Positions 7,564-15,960 of a DNA stretch of 64,000 bases are shown here, one piece after another. Below the pieces are notes generated by a model, which made no database searches, had not been told where the DNA came from, and was given only the letters and a program-made list of their open reading frames with translations. How positions within the stretch are numbered: position 1 is the first letter of the stretch; each line of letters opens with the position of its first letter. The DNA is from DATKPE01 sp035524335 (GTDB lineage: Bacteria > Bacteroidota > Ignavibacteria > UBA10030 > SZUA-254). A program made the translations under genes and the position numbers. Location: positions 1-64,000 of the forward strand of contig DATKPE010000033.1 of NCBI GenBank assembly GCA_035524335.1. The letters are read 5' to 3'.

Positions 7564-10044
7564 TCAGCGGGGTTTATGGTCGAGGGAATCGGCCCTCGCC
7601 ATCAGCGAGTCGTTGCCCGGATGGTTTCCGGCGTATGAGCGGTAAACCGCCGCCGCCGTTCCGGGCCGCCCGCGTTTCTCGAAGAGCCGGCCGATGATCG
7701 AAACGGCTTCGGCGTTGGACGGATCCGAGGCAAGCGCCCGTTCCGCTTCATCGATCGCCTCGTCCTTCAGGTCGATCTGGCGGTAGAACCGTGCGAGCGA
7801 CAGGTGAAGCATGCTCCGCGCCGGGGCAGACGTCGCGGTCTGCAGAGAATCCCCGGTCCGGAGAATGGCGTCGAAAACCTTTACCACGATATTCGAGGAA
7901 TCGACCCGGAGCGCTTCCTGCAGGAACCGCATCGCACGCAGCGTATCCCCGTTCTGGAGATTGTAGTGAATTCCCCAGAGGAGTCCCATGAAATAATCGC
8001 TTCCGCCCGTCGCGAGCGTATCGATCACCTCCGCCGCCCGCCGGTAATATCCCAGTTTCCAGTATTGTGCCGCCGCCCTCGAGCGGGTTACCGCCCGCTC
8101 TTCCATCATCTTCGAAGAGACCGATGTCCGGAGGAGGGCGGCGATATCGAACTGCGTTCTGGCCATGCCGGCATAGGACATCGTCTGCGGAAGCGCCATC
8201 AGATTTGCATACATTCCCTTCGCAGTGAGCGTATCCCCGGCCATGAGCGCCGCAACGAGCGTTTCATAGACAATGGCGGGATGACGGGGAAATCGGCGAT
8301 ATGCCCGTGTGAGGGTGCTCTCGGCCTGGATGTAATTTCCGGCGAGCAGTTCAGTGCGGCCGTGCCGCATGAGCCGGATCGACGTCACGGTGTCCGCGGG
8401 TGAAAATTGTCCTGCGCTCCCCGGGGGCGTCAGATTCCGTTCGCGCACGCGGAGGAGATGAAGATTCCCGGCATCACAAACCGGCTCGAACCAGAACCGC
8501 CGCGTTTGCGTCATCTGGAATTCGAAGACGTTCAGGTCGCCCTGAACGACCGCGAGCAGATACTGCACATGATAATCCCTGAGCGCATCCTCGAAGGCCG
8601 CAAGCTGGACGCCCGGATCGAGATCGACCACCTTTCTCCCCCCGGACACGACGGCGAGTTCCTTCATCGGGCTGGCGAGCACATCGCCGGATGCGGTATG
8701 CTCCCCCACCCAGCGGCCGACGCTTTTCCAGTCATACGTATAGAGCGCGGAGATGAATCTGGTCGACCGTAAAAGTTCCTCCGGGGAACGCCTGTAGGCG
8801 ATATTCGTGCCGTCCAGTTCCGCAAGTGCGAGGCCGTTCGGAAGGAGTACGGCCCCCGCCGCTGTAAGGAGGATCAGATTCCTGACGGTCACGGCGGCAG
8901 GGACTGTTTTCTTCAGAAGAAATCCCGTCCCGGTTCCGGCATACCAGATCGCCAGCGGGGTGATCGGAAGAAGAAACCGTATGTCGTGTACCGGATAGGC
9001 CAGGATGATTGCGAGGAACAACAGCAGGTACGTCAGCCTCAGCCACGACGTCGGAGATCGCCGGATGTCAGCGGCGATGCCCGCGATCCCGGTCAGACCG
9101 ATGAGAACGGCAATCGGCACATTGAGACGGGCGATCGCCTCCTGCAGAAACCGGAACGGAGCCGAGGGTTCTGCGATGACGTCCGAGAGCTGGCGGGAAA
9201 ATCCTGTCAGGAACGTCATCTCTCCGATGTGCGAGGCATACACGTTGAGGGAAGCCCATATCCTTCCGGCCATCTCCTGCCAGAGCGGAGCCGTGGAAGG
9301 CGTCAGGAAATGCTCGGTGACGATGGAGAGATTTCCCTTTTGCACCCCCTGAAGTGATCCGACCCAGACCTGATTGCGGTAATACCAGACGCCCAGAACC
9401 GCGCCGGCCGAGAGGAGGATCACAAGAGAGCGCCGGAACTTTCCGATCGAGTAAAAATAGAGCGCCGCCGCGAGCACCAGGGCGACCCCGACTTCCCGCA
9501 GAAGTCCGATACACGCCAGGAGAACGACGAGAAGAAGAGCCGACAACCGTGTTTCCCGCCCGCACGACGGCACGGAACGTTCGCTGAGCAGAAGAATGCC
9601 GCACGTGAACGCGATGAACGGCGCTTCCGAGAGCATTTCCGTGCTGAACAGAACCATTGCGGGATTGAAGGCGAAGAGCGCAGATCCGATGAGGGCGCTC
9701 CTGCGGGTACAGTGCCTCTGGAGGAACAGGAAGAAGAGAACGACGCTCAGCGCCCCCCATCCGAGCGTCCAGCATTTGACCGCGGTGATGGAGAGCGGAA
9801 AGATCGTCTCCACCGGGGCGATCAGCACGGCATAGAGCGGGGCATTGATCACAAAGCGGTCGGGATCGGGCTGTGTGTCGTCGACGAACCCTCTCCCGTG
9901 GGCCACGGCATTTCCCCAGATGAGGTAGCGACTGCTGTCGGGCGTGTAGAGCGACACATCGTTGATGCGGAGAGCGCCGGCCAGAAGAAAGAGGAGGACA
10001 ATGAGCGCAATCCCGCGATACCCGCGGAGAAGTTGAGGGGTCAT
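7564..10044 (-). CDS. GT-C fold glycosyltransferase-like membrane protein with TPR tail
   Basis: The 826-residue protein has about 10-12 transmembrane helices in residues 10-420, in the style of dolichol/undecaprenyl-phosphate sugar transferases (GT39/ArnT/PMT-like). The first loop carries 'LYTPDSSRY' with Asp36, the position of the catalytic acid in GT-C enzymes. A soluble region follows at about 430-540, then several TPR-like helical repeats at about 555-820. It probably moves a sugar from a polyprenyl carrier onto an envelope acceptor on the periplasmic side. Donor and acceptor are unknown. Fusion of a GT-C core with TPRs suggests the acceptor or a partner is a protein. It lies 9 bp after the next membrane gene in one operon. 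Confidence 0.75.
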   Translation of the reverse strand: MTPQLLRGYRGIALIVLLFLLAGALRINDVSLYTPDSSRYLIWGNAVAHGRGFVDDTQPDPDRFVINAPLYAVLIAPVETIFPLSITAVKCWTLGWGALSVVLFFLFLQRHCTRRSALIGSALFAFNPAMVLFSTEMLSEAPFIAFTCGILLLSERSVPSCGRETRLSALLLVVLLACIGLLREVGVALVLAAALYFYSIGKFRRSLVILLSAGAVLGVWYYRNQVWVGSLQGVQKGNLSIVTEHFLTPSTAPLWQEMAGRIWASLNVYASHIGEMTFLTGFSRQLSDVIAEPSAPFRFLQEAIARLNVPIAVLIGLTGIAGIAADIRRSPTSWLRLTYLLLFLAIILAYPVHDIRFLLPITPLAIWYAGTGTGFLLKKTVPAAVTVRNLILLTAAGAVLLPNGLALAELDGTNIAYRRSPEELLRSTRFISALYTYDWKSVGRWVGEHTASGDVLASPMKELAVVSGGRKVVDLDPGVQLAAFEDALRDYHVQYLLAVVQGDLNVFEFQMTQTRRFWFEPVCDAGNLHLLRVRERNLTPPGSAGQFSPADTVTSIRLMRHGRTELLAGNYIQAESTLTRAYRRFPRHPAIVYETLVAALMAGDTLTAKGMYANLMALPQTMSYAGMARTQFDIAALLRTSVSSKMMEERAVTRSRAAAQYWKLGYYRRAAEVIDTLATGGSDYFMGLLWGIHYNLQNGDTLRAMRFLQEALRVDSSNIVVKVFDAILRTGDSLQTATSAPARSMLHLSLARFYRQIDLKDEAIDEAERALASDPSNAEAVSIIGRLFEKRGRPGTAAAVYRSYAGNHPGNDSLMARADSLDHKPR

Positions 10045-10053
10045 GCCGATCGT

Positions 10054-10581
10054 TCAGTGTGCCGGTTCAGGGGGGATTCCTTTTCTCAGCGGGCGGAAGA
10101 CAGCGACGGCGACCGCAGTATAGTAGCAGAAGAGCGCTATCATCGGGACGCCCGCCAGTGCCGCGAGGCGGTGGATGAACAGTTTCCGGAACTCGACGAG
10201 ATCGTTCGAGCCGATATGGTCAAGATACCAGATTTTCGCGTCGAGCACTCCGGTATACACCTCGACCGGCGTGAAGAGGTAGAAGAGGACCGCGCACATC
10301 ATCAGCCACCCTTCCTGCTTCATGCGGTAGTTCGTGGTCCGGAGATAGAGGATGCCCGCAATCCAGGTGACGACATAGGCGACATCCACAACGACGGAGC
10401 TCTGGGCGATGAGGGCATAGACGGCGCGTTCGACATACGGATGAATATTCGGCTTGAAATCGATCGTGCCGGTCTGGAGCAGATCGAACCCGATCATGGC
10501 CCTGATCGTAATGCCGCCGAGCCAGAAGATGGCCCCGCCGATCAGGATCAGAACGACACATGTATGGAATCGTCGTTTCAT
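10054..10581 (-). CDS. Four-helix integral membrane protein, unknown
   Basis: A 175-residue protein with about four predicted transmembrane helices (near 8-30, 57-82, 90-108 and 138-162) and basic ends ('MKRRFHT', 'RPLRKG'). No catalytic motif is recognised. It sits 9 bp upstream of the GT-C glycosyltransferase and about 50 bp downstream of the small helical gene, all on the minus strand. It may be an accessory subunit of the glycosyltransferase or part of the neighbouring kinase module, by context only. Confidence 0.65.
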   Translation of the reverse strand: MKRRFHTCVVLILIGGAIFWLGGITIRAMIGFDLLQTGTIDFKPNIHPYVERAVYALIAQSSVVVDVAYVVTWIAGILYLRTTNYRMKQEGWLMMCAVLFYLFTPVEVYTGVLDAKIWYLDHIGSNDLVEFRKLFIHRLAALAGVPMIALFCYYTAVAVAVFRPLRKGIPPEPAH

Positions 10582-10630
10582 GGCGTCATCTCTGCAAGCA
10601 CATGATGTTGTCGCCGGCCGCCGGCATCCG

Positions 10631-11080
10631 TCACCGGGCCGCTTTCAGCGGCGGCGGATGGCCGTCGAGAGAATAGTTTTTGATCCACGTCAGTTCCGAC
10701 AAAAGATCCTTCAGCAGATCGAGCGATTCGTGCGTCAGTGAAAACATCCGTTCGCCGAAGAGCGCGTCGGCGATCGTGGGATCGGTGGAGCAGAGCGATC
10801 TGATCAGGCCGGTGACCGAGACCAGATTGGCCTGAAGTTCCGCCGAGAGATGTTTCGATTCCTCGCTCCCGGACCCGCTCCGGCGGAGTATGTCGAATGC
10901 GCGCGTAATGAACTTCGCGGTGAAGATGATTTTTTCGAATTCCTCGGACCGCTCCGTCTGCGCCGCGAGCTCCATCAGAAGGGCAATTTCCGTCCGGAAA
11001 TGGAACCGCCGTCCGCTGTAGCGCTCGACGGCGCCCAGGTACTCTTCCACTTCGGGACGGCCGAATATCCCCCTGGTCAT
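10631..11080 (-). CDS. Small helical protein coupled to a sensor kinase, unknown
   Basis: A 149-residue, mostly alpha-helical soluble protein with no signal peptide and no motif I recognise. The ATG at 11080 was chosen because it overlaps the kinase stop (ATGA), the usual sign of translational coupling. The mid part ('EESKHLSAELQANLVSVTGLIRSL') looks amphipathic. Being made together with the histidine kinase suggests a kinase accessory or output protein, but no receiver residues are visible. Confidence 0.65.
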   Translation of the reverse strand: MTRGIFGRPEVEEYLGAVERYSGRRFHFRTEIALLMELAAQTERSEEFEKIIFTAKFITRAFDILRRSGSGSEESKHLSAELQANLVSVTGLIRSLCSTDPTIADALFGERMFSLTHESLDLLKDLLSELTWIKNYSLDGHPPPLKAAR

Positions 11081-12567
11081 GCGGCCTCGCCCTCGAGCGG
11101 CAGAAGAACGGTAAACGTGGATCCGACGCCCACCTCGCTGGTGACCGTCGCCCTGCCGCCATGGGCCTCGGCAACATGCTTCACCAGCGCCAGTCCGAGT
11201 CCCGACCCCTTCTCGCTCACGAGCGGCGTGTTCTTTGCCTGATAAAACTTGTTGAACACCTTGTCGACATCCTCCCGGGGAATGCCCACCCCGGTATCGG
11301 TGACGTCGATCTGTACACAACCCGCCCTGCCGCGGGGCAGGTCGCACGTCGCATGATGCGTCACCGCAATATCGATCGACCCGTGTTCCGGCGTGTACTT
11401 GAGGGCGTTCGAGATGAGGTTGCTGAACACCTGCGTTATTCTGTCGGCGTCGATCATCATCGGCGGCACCGGGTCCGACCGCAGACTTACACGGATGTTC
11501 CGGCTCTGACCGATGAGCTGGCCTTCCTGGACGAGTGGGGTAATCAGTTCCACCAGATCCTGCCGGGTGAAATTGAATTTCATCAGGCCCGCCTCCATTT
11601 TTGCTACATCGAGAAACAGGTTGATGAACTGATTGATGCGGTTTGTCGCATTGTGAATCATCCCGACCGCCTCCCGCTGACTGGGAGCGAGCGGGGTGCC
11701 CCCCTTCATGTGCACGATCGAGTAACAACCGGCCTTGATGACCTGCAGAGGGGTCCGCATCTCGTGCGATATCTCCGACATCAGCTGGCTCCGCATCTCG
11801 TCGAGACGACGAAGCTTCTCCCCCATCGTGTTGAAGGCGACCGTCAGATCGGCGAACTCGTCGGTTGTCGTCACCGGCACCGTTGCGTACTCTCCCTCCG
11901 CCACCTTCTGGGTCCCGGAGGTGAGCGCCGTGATCGGCTTGGTGAAGCTCTTTGCCATCAGTAGCCCGAGGATCACCGCGATGAGGGCCGTGAGGTATAT
12001 CGAGTATTTCACACCGGTCACCGATCCTGCGATCTTCTGGTCGAGAATCCTGAGCGATCTGCTCAGCGTCGGAATGTATGCCGTCCGGATCTGCTGGATC
12101 GCCCCGATGAGCGAATCAACGAGGGCTTTCCGTTCCCCCAGAACCGGCGCCGGGTTGTAGGACGGATTCTGCTTGACCAGCGTCATCTGACCGTGGATGA
12201 ATGAGATGTACCGCTGGTGGATCGTCCGCACCTCCACCACCTTCTCTGCGGCCTCCTCCCGGCCGACCATGACCGCGAGCGAATCGACGCTCATGTTCAC
12301 TTTTCCGGTCACCACGTCGAATGTCGCCTCCAGATAGGTATCCCGCGAATCGAAAAACTTGGCCGACAGATCCCGTTCACTTTCCACGAACCGGTCGATG
12401 TCGTCCACCAGCGGAATGATCCGGAATTCCAGTTCCTGTGAAGAAAGGGAGGTCAGCTGGATGTAGGCGTAGACCCCCCCGAGAAGCATGACGAGGACTA
12501 TGACGAAAAATCCGCCAATGATTTTGAGGGAAAACCTAATCCGGAATACCGGAGGTCGTGATGTCAT
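11077..12567 (-). CDS. Membrane sensor histidine kinase (HAMP-HisKA-HATPase)
   Basis: The 496-residue protein has an N-terminal transmembrane helix (about 15-37), a helical periplasmic sensor region (about 40-185) and a second helix (about 188-207). A HAMP linker follows (about 208-262), then HisKA with His268 in 'EISHEMRTPL', and a HATPase_c domain with 'NLISNALKYT', 'VTDTGVGIP' and 'GSGLGLALVKHV'. The sensor part looks like a four-helix bundle seen in chemoreceptor-like kinases. The signal is unknown. No response regulator follows directly; instead a small unknown protein overlaps its stop by 4 bp. A good promoter lies about 80 bp upstream. Confidence 0.92.
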   Translation of the reverse strand: MTSRPPVFRIRFSLKIIGGFFVIVLVMLLGGVYAYIQLTSLSSQELEFRIIPLVDDIDRFVESERDLSAKFFDSRDTYLEATFDVVTGKVNMSVDSLAVMVGREEAAEKVVEVRTIHQRYISFIHGQMTLVKQNPSYNPAPVLGERKALVDSLIGAIQQIRTAYIPTLSRSLRILDQKIAGSVTGVKYSIYLTALIAVILGLLMAKSFTKPITALTSGTQKVAEGEYATVPVTTTDEFADLTVAFNTMGEKLRRLDEMRSQLMSEISHEMRTPLQVIKAGCYSIVHMKGGTPLAPSQREAVGMIHNATNRINQFINLFLDVAKMEAGLMKFNFTRQDLVELITPLVQEGQLIGQSRNIRVSLRSDPVPPMMIDADRITQVFSNLISNALKYTPEHGSIDIAVTHHATCDLPRGRAGCVQIDVTDTGVGIPREDVDKVFNKFYQAKNTPLVSEKGSGLGLALVKHVAEAHGGRATVTSEVGVGSTFTVLLPLEGEAA

Positions 12568-12646
12568 AATCCGCCGAGGTCAACAGAAATATCCGCTATC
12601 CCCAAATAACGTGGCAAGTTATATGTAATCGTTGAAAAAACACTTT

Positions 12647-12675
12647 AAGATAGGCGAGTTTTGGGAGAAAGTCAA
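12647..12675 (-). promoter_or_regulatory. Predicted promoter of the sensor kinase unit
   Basis: TTGACT (12675-12670) and TATCTT (12652-12647) on the minus strand with a 17-bp spacer, in an AT-rich stretch upstream of the ATG at 12567. The leader would be about 70 nt. Confidence 0.6.
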
Positions 12676-12748
12676 ATGAATGGCGAATTGAGCCTGCCGA
12701 TCATACCAATACCGGCATCGCATGCGGCCAGCGTTCTTTTGTGCATCA

Positions 12749-13582
12749 TTAGGGAAGATAGAGCATGGAGCGTGTGATCATCCCCTCCGGAGTCGACAAC
12801 CGGTACAGATAGACGCCTGCCGAGACGCCGGCCGGTGTCCAATGAACGGTGTGTTCACCAGGTTCCATTTTCCGGTCGATCAGGGTCGCGACGTGCCTTC
12901 CGAGGATATCATAGACTGCGAGGTTGACATTTTCCGCGGAGGCGGTGACAAAACGGATCGTGGTGGCAGGATTGAACGGATTGGGATAATTCCAGGCCAG
13001 CAGTGGCGGACCGGGCAGGAACGGCCGTTCCCTGACAGCATCCAGGTTCCCGTGCGGGCCGTGCGCCGTGATGATCAGCCGCCCCGCGGCGGGGAACGGC
13101 ACTATAACGGAATCCACCGCGCACATATCTGCCGTCACGATCGTTCCCGTCAGATTATCCGCGATGGACATGCTGTCGTACCATGTCGCGAGTCCGGGGA
13201 TCCAGCGTACCGTTGCCGGGAAATCGGCGGCGGTCAGGACCAGCAGGTAGGTATCCGTCTGTGCCGGGGATATGAAGGCGCGAAGGTCGAGCAGTAATCC
13301 GTATCCGAAGCAGGACGAAGGTACGGACCGGGGATCCGTGAAATAAACGCAGAGGGGGGAAGAGCCGCACCTGTTCGCGGGAAGCTCAAATTCGCCGAGG
13401 GCCGGGTCGATGCAGTACGTTGCCGCAGGATTGACACCGAAGTAGACGGTCTGGGTATGGTGCGAGCTGTCGGTGACGGTTACCGGCACCCTCAGCGCCG
13501 CTGTCTGGGCGGTGACGGCGGAACAGGCGGCAAGGAGCGCCGCGAGGATCCCGGCGGTTAATAATGGCAATCGCAGTTTCAT
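12749..13582 (-). CDS. Secreted protein with T9SS sorting domain
   Basis: The 277-residue protein has an N-terminal signal peptide (residues 1-26). 'LLAACSAVTAQ' could also be read as a lipobox. A beta-rich module with 'TQTVYFGVNP' occupies roughly 25-180, and the last ~85 residues form a T9SS type A sorting domain ('NYPNPFNPATTIRF', 'AVYDILGRHV', 'GVYLYRLST'). The ATG at 13582 was chosen because the signal peptide begins there. There is no ribosome-binding site and the predicted -10 box ends only 10 nt upstream, so the mRNA may be leaderless. Function is not known. It shares the YFG module with the S8 protease. Confidence 0.82.
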   Translation of the reverse strand: MKLRLPLLTAGILAALLAACSAVTAQTAALRVPVTVTDSSHHTQTVYFGVNPAATYCIDPALGEFELPANRCGSSPLCVYFTDPRSVPSSCFGYGLLLDLRAFISPAQTDTYLLVLTAADFPATVRWIPGLATWYDSMSIADNLTGTIVTADMCAVDSVIVPFPAAGRLIITAHGPHGNLDAVRERPFLPGPPLLAWNYPNPFNPATTIRFVTASAENVNLAVYDILGRHVATLIDRKMEPGEHTVHWTPAGVSAGVYLYRLSTPEGMITRSMLYLP

Positions 13583-13592
13583 GGCGGCGGAC

Positions 13593-13621
13593 AATATATT
13601 CAACTGTGCGATCAATTTCAA
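13593..13621 (-). promoter_or_regulatory. Predicted promoter of the small T9SS protein (near-leaderless)
   Basis: TTGAAA (13621-13616) and TATATT (13598-13593) on the minus strand, spacer 17 bp. Only 10 bp separate the -10 box from the ATG, so transcription should start within a few bases of the codon. Confidence 0.5.
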
Positions 13622-13641
13622 CGGCTTCCGTCCCATCCCAG

Positions 13642-13670
13642 TTGCAAGAAAGGCGCAGGTTCACTACATT
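13642..13670 (+). promoter_or_regulatory. Predicted promoter of the cytochrome/pseudo-receiver unit
   Basis: TTGCAA (13642-13647) and TACATT (13665-13670) with a 17-bp spacer. The leader to the ATG at 13721 is about 43 nt and includes AAGGGG 10 nt before the start. Confidence 0.55.
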
Positions 13671-13720
13671 TCGTTCCTGACAATACAGTATTCGCACACA
13701 GATAAAGGGGTCAGACGCTG

Positions 13721-14131
13721 ATGAGGTCGACAATCCGCCTCGGTATTACGTGTTTCGTACTTCTGTCCGTCATTCTCGCGGCGGCTCCCGGGCAGTCGCA
13801 AAAGAAGAAACCGGCGCCAAAATCCTCCAAACCGATCTCCTATGCCAAGGACATCGTTCCGGTCATGAAGACGTACTGTCTTCCGTGTCATACCGAGGAC
13901 GCGATGAACCCGAGCCGTCTCTACCTCGACACGTATGAAGGCCTGACGGCCGGGGGAAAGCACGGTCCCGCAATCGTGACGGGAAAACCGGATTCGAGCC
14001 TGCTGGTCCGGAAAATATCCGAGGCCCCTCCGTTCGGCGATCCGATGCCGATGAAACGGAAAGCGCCGTTCCCGGCCGACACTCTCGGCCTTCTCCGCTC
14101 CTGGATCCTGCAGGGGGCAAAAAACAACTGA
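13721..14131 (+). CDS. Secreted mono-heme c-type cytochrome-like protein
   Basis: The 136-residue protein has a signal peptide (about 1-26), a basic Lys/Pro-rich stretch, then one heme-attachment motif 'CLPCH' (Cys53, Cys56, His57). The context 'YAKDIVPVMKTYCLPCHTED...LYLDTYEGLTAGGKHGPAIVTGKPDSS' is typical of the PSCyt1/planctomycete-type cytochrome C family. Met residues near 'DPMPMKRKAP' could supply the second axial ligand. It is expected in the periplasm or at the membrane surface; redox partner unknown. The following TPR/pseudo-receiver gene starts 30 bp downstream. Confidence 0.85.
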   Translation: MRSTIRLGITCFVLLSVILAAAPGQSQKKKPAPKSSKPISYAKDIVPVMKTYCLPCHTEDAMNPSRLYLDTYEGLTAGGKHGPAIVTGKPDSSLLVRKISEAPPFGDPMPMKRKAPFPADTLGLLRSWILQGAKNN

Positions 14132-14161
14132 CGCAATTCCCGGCAGACGCCGACGACAGAC

Positions 14162-15340
14162 ATGGATCAGAACAGTTCACATAAATTTCTCATCGACAGC
14201 TGGCTCAGTTCCGCCGACCGCTGTATCCGCGAGGGCCGGTATGTTGCGGCCGACGAATTTCTGCAGAAGGTGCTCGAAATCCAGTCCGATAATCCGACCG
14301 CGCGCGTCTTTCTTGAACGGATCCAGTTTCTCACCAACCAGCTTTCGCACCGGACCGGTCTCCAGCCTGAACTGCAGAATGAAATCCGCCATTATCGCGA
14401 GATCCTCCTCCGGCGCAAATCTTCCGAAATCAATTCCTATCTCACGGAAGCGAAACGCCAGATCGAATCCGGCTACTTCGACCTGGCGCAGGAACAGCTG
14501 ATTCACGCCAAGGCCATCGACCCGGGAAATCTCTATGCAACGGAGCTGGAGCGGCGCCTCGAGGATCTCCGGGGAACCGCGCGGGGAGGCGTGTCGAAGG
14601 AACGGGAATTCCGGTACAGATCGCGCGTCCTCAAATACTGGATGAACGGCAAACCCTCCGGCGACCAGCAGACCTACATTGCGGGCGTCCGCAGGGAACT
14701 CGGGATCCCCGATGACCTCGCCGCGAAGCTCGATCACGACGTTCAGTGCGAGGCATACCGCGGAGCGCTCCATGAGCTCTGGATGAACGGGGGTCTCATC
14801 GGATTCACGAATCAGATGATCGAAGGTCTCAGGAAAAATTTCGGCATCTCGCGTCTTGATCATGCGGCGGTGGAGCGTTCGCTCCTTCAGGATGTCCGCC
14901 GGAACCGTATTCTCGGCACCGTCCTGGTCGCCGATCATGATGAAGCGATGCTGAATGAATTGACCTACAAGCTCCGCATGAACGCCTATACCACCATCGG
15001 CGCCGTCACTACCGAGGAGGCCCTGGCGGGATTCCGCATCGCGCGGCCGGATATCGTCATCGCGGCATCCGAGTTCACCGGCGGAGAATCGGGCTTTGCC
15101 CTTTTCGAAATGATCCGCGCACTCCCGAACTGCGCCACCCTTCCCATCTTCCTCACCGGCAGTGGAATCGACCGCACGACCCTCCTGATCGGGAAGCGGC
15201 TCGGTGTGGAGGAATTTTTTGAAAAGCCGCTCGATTACGAGCTCCTGTTCGCCACGCTCAGGGGGGTCATCCTCCGGCTGAACTCCGGGAAAAACCGCCC
15301 CGCCCCCGCGCCCTCCCAGGATCGCTCCCCGCGGCGCTGA
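14162..15340 (+). CDS. Cytoplasmic TPR-like protein with degenerate receiver domain
   Basis: The 392-residue protein begins with a helical TPR-like region (about 10-140). A middle part (about 155-245) contains two similar segments with 'YWMNGKP' and 'LWMNGGLIG'. A CheY-like receiver fold ends it (about 250-375). In the receiver the acidic pair is seen in 'VADHDE' and the Lys-Pro in 'EFFEKP' (Lys355), but the position of the phospho-accepting Asp is Ala302 ('PDIVIAAS'). It should therefore be a pseudo-receiver, signalling by protein contacts rather than phosphorylation. It follows the cytochrome gene on the same transcript. Exact pathway unknown. Confidence 0.75.
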   Translation: MDQNSSHKFLIDSWLSSADRCIREGRYVAADEFLQKVLEIQSDNPTARVFLERIQFLTNQLSHRTGLQPELQNEIRHYREILLRRKSSEINSYLTEAKRQIESGYFDLAQEQLIHAKAIDPGNLYATELERRLEDLRGTARGGVSKEREFRYRSRVLKYWMNGKPSGDQQTYIAGVRRELGIPDDLAAKLDHDVQCEAYRGALHELWMNGGLIGFTNQMIEGLRKNFGISRLDHAAVERSLLQDVRRNRILGTVLVADHDEAMLNELTYKLRMNAYTTIGAVTTEEALAGFRIARPDIVIAASEFTGGESGFALFEMIRALPNCATLPIFLTGSGIDRTTLLIGKRLGVEEFFEKPLDYELLFATLRGVILRLNSGKNRPAPAPSQDRSPRR

Positions 15341-15345
15341 CGCGC

Positions 15346-15864
15346 CTATCTGTTTCTGATCTGAGGTTTCGGCCTGCGCCTGCGGTAGATCTCGATCCTG
15401 CGGTCCTCGCCAGATACCGGCACGACGCTGATCGTCCCGTCGACCTCCATGACCGCGGTTTTCACCTCCTGCAGACTCCCGATGCCGTGTTCGCGGACCA
15501 CCCGCTCGAGTTCCTCCATCGTGATCTCCTCATGCGCCAGGTGTTCCGGGATCGCCCGGCCCGCGTGCACCAGAAGCGTCGGTGTCCCCTCAAAGAGCGC
15601 GCCCGCCCGCCGGGAGCGGAACCCGATCAACGTCAGGAGAAAATTCATCGCCAGCAGGGTGGCCGCCGCAATCAGACCGCCGAGGAGCGAGGAATCATCC
15701 CCCACCATCGCGTTCTGAACGGCGTTGCTGATCAGCAGAATGAGGACCAGATCGATGATCGAGAGCTGGGCGACGTGTTTTTTCCCGAGAAGCCGGAGTC
15801 CGGCGATCACGGCGGCGTAAACCGCGGCGGACCGGAATATGATGTCGAAGTAGTGTGATCCCAT
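15346..15864 (-). CDS. YetF/DUF421 family membrane protein
   Basis: A 172-residue protein with three N-terminal transmembrane helices (about 8-28, 38-56, 60-80) followed by a cytoplasmic domain containing 'GTPTLLVHAGRAIPEHL', 'EITMEELERVVREHGI' and 'VKTAVMEVDGTISVVP', the hallmarks of DUF421/YetF. Function is poorly defined in the family. The ATG at 15864 has GGAGGTG about 10 nt upstream. The gene ends 5 bp from the convergent pseudo-receiver gene. Confidence 0.88.
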   Translation of the reverse strand: MGSHYFDIIFRSAAVYAAVIAGLRLLGKKHVAQLSIIDLVLILLISNAVQNAMVGDDSSLLGGLIAAATLLAMNFLLTLIGFRSRRAGALFEGTPTLLVHAGRAIPEHLAHEEITMEELERVVREHGIGSLQEVKTAVMEVDGTISVVPVSGEDRRIEIYRRRRPKPQIRNR

Positions 15865-15903
15865 GACCGAAGCACCTCCAGTAGGTTCAATGCCGGCGGC
15901 GGG

Positions 15904-15934
15904 AAAAAACAAAGGGCGAATATTCTTCGCCCTT
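15904..15934 (-). terminator. Rho-independent terminator of sdhCAB
   Basis: On the minus strand, a perfect 9-bp stem (AAGGGCGAA / TTCGCCCTT) with a 5-nt loop is followed by TTTGTTTTTT. It lies 26 bp beyond the sdhB stop codon. Confidence 0.88.
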
Positions 15935-15960
15935 CAGAACCATCCGCCGATTCGCACGGT

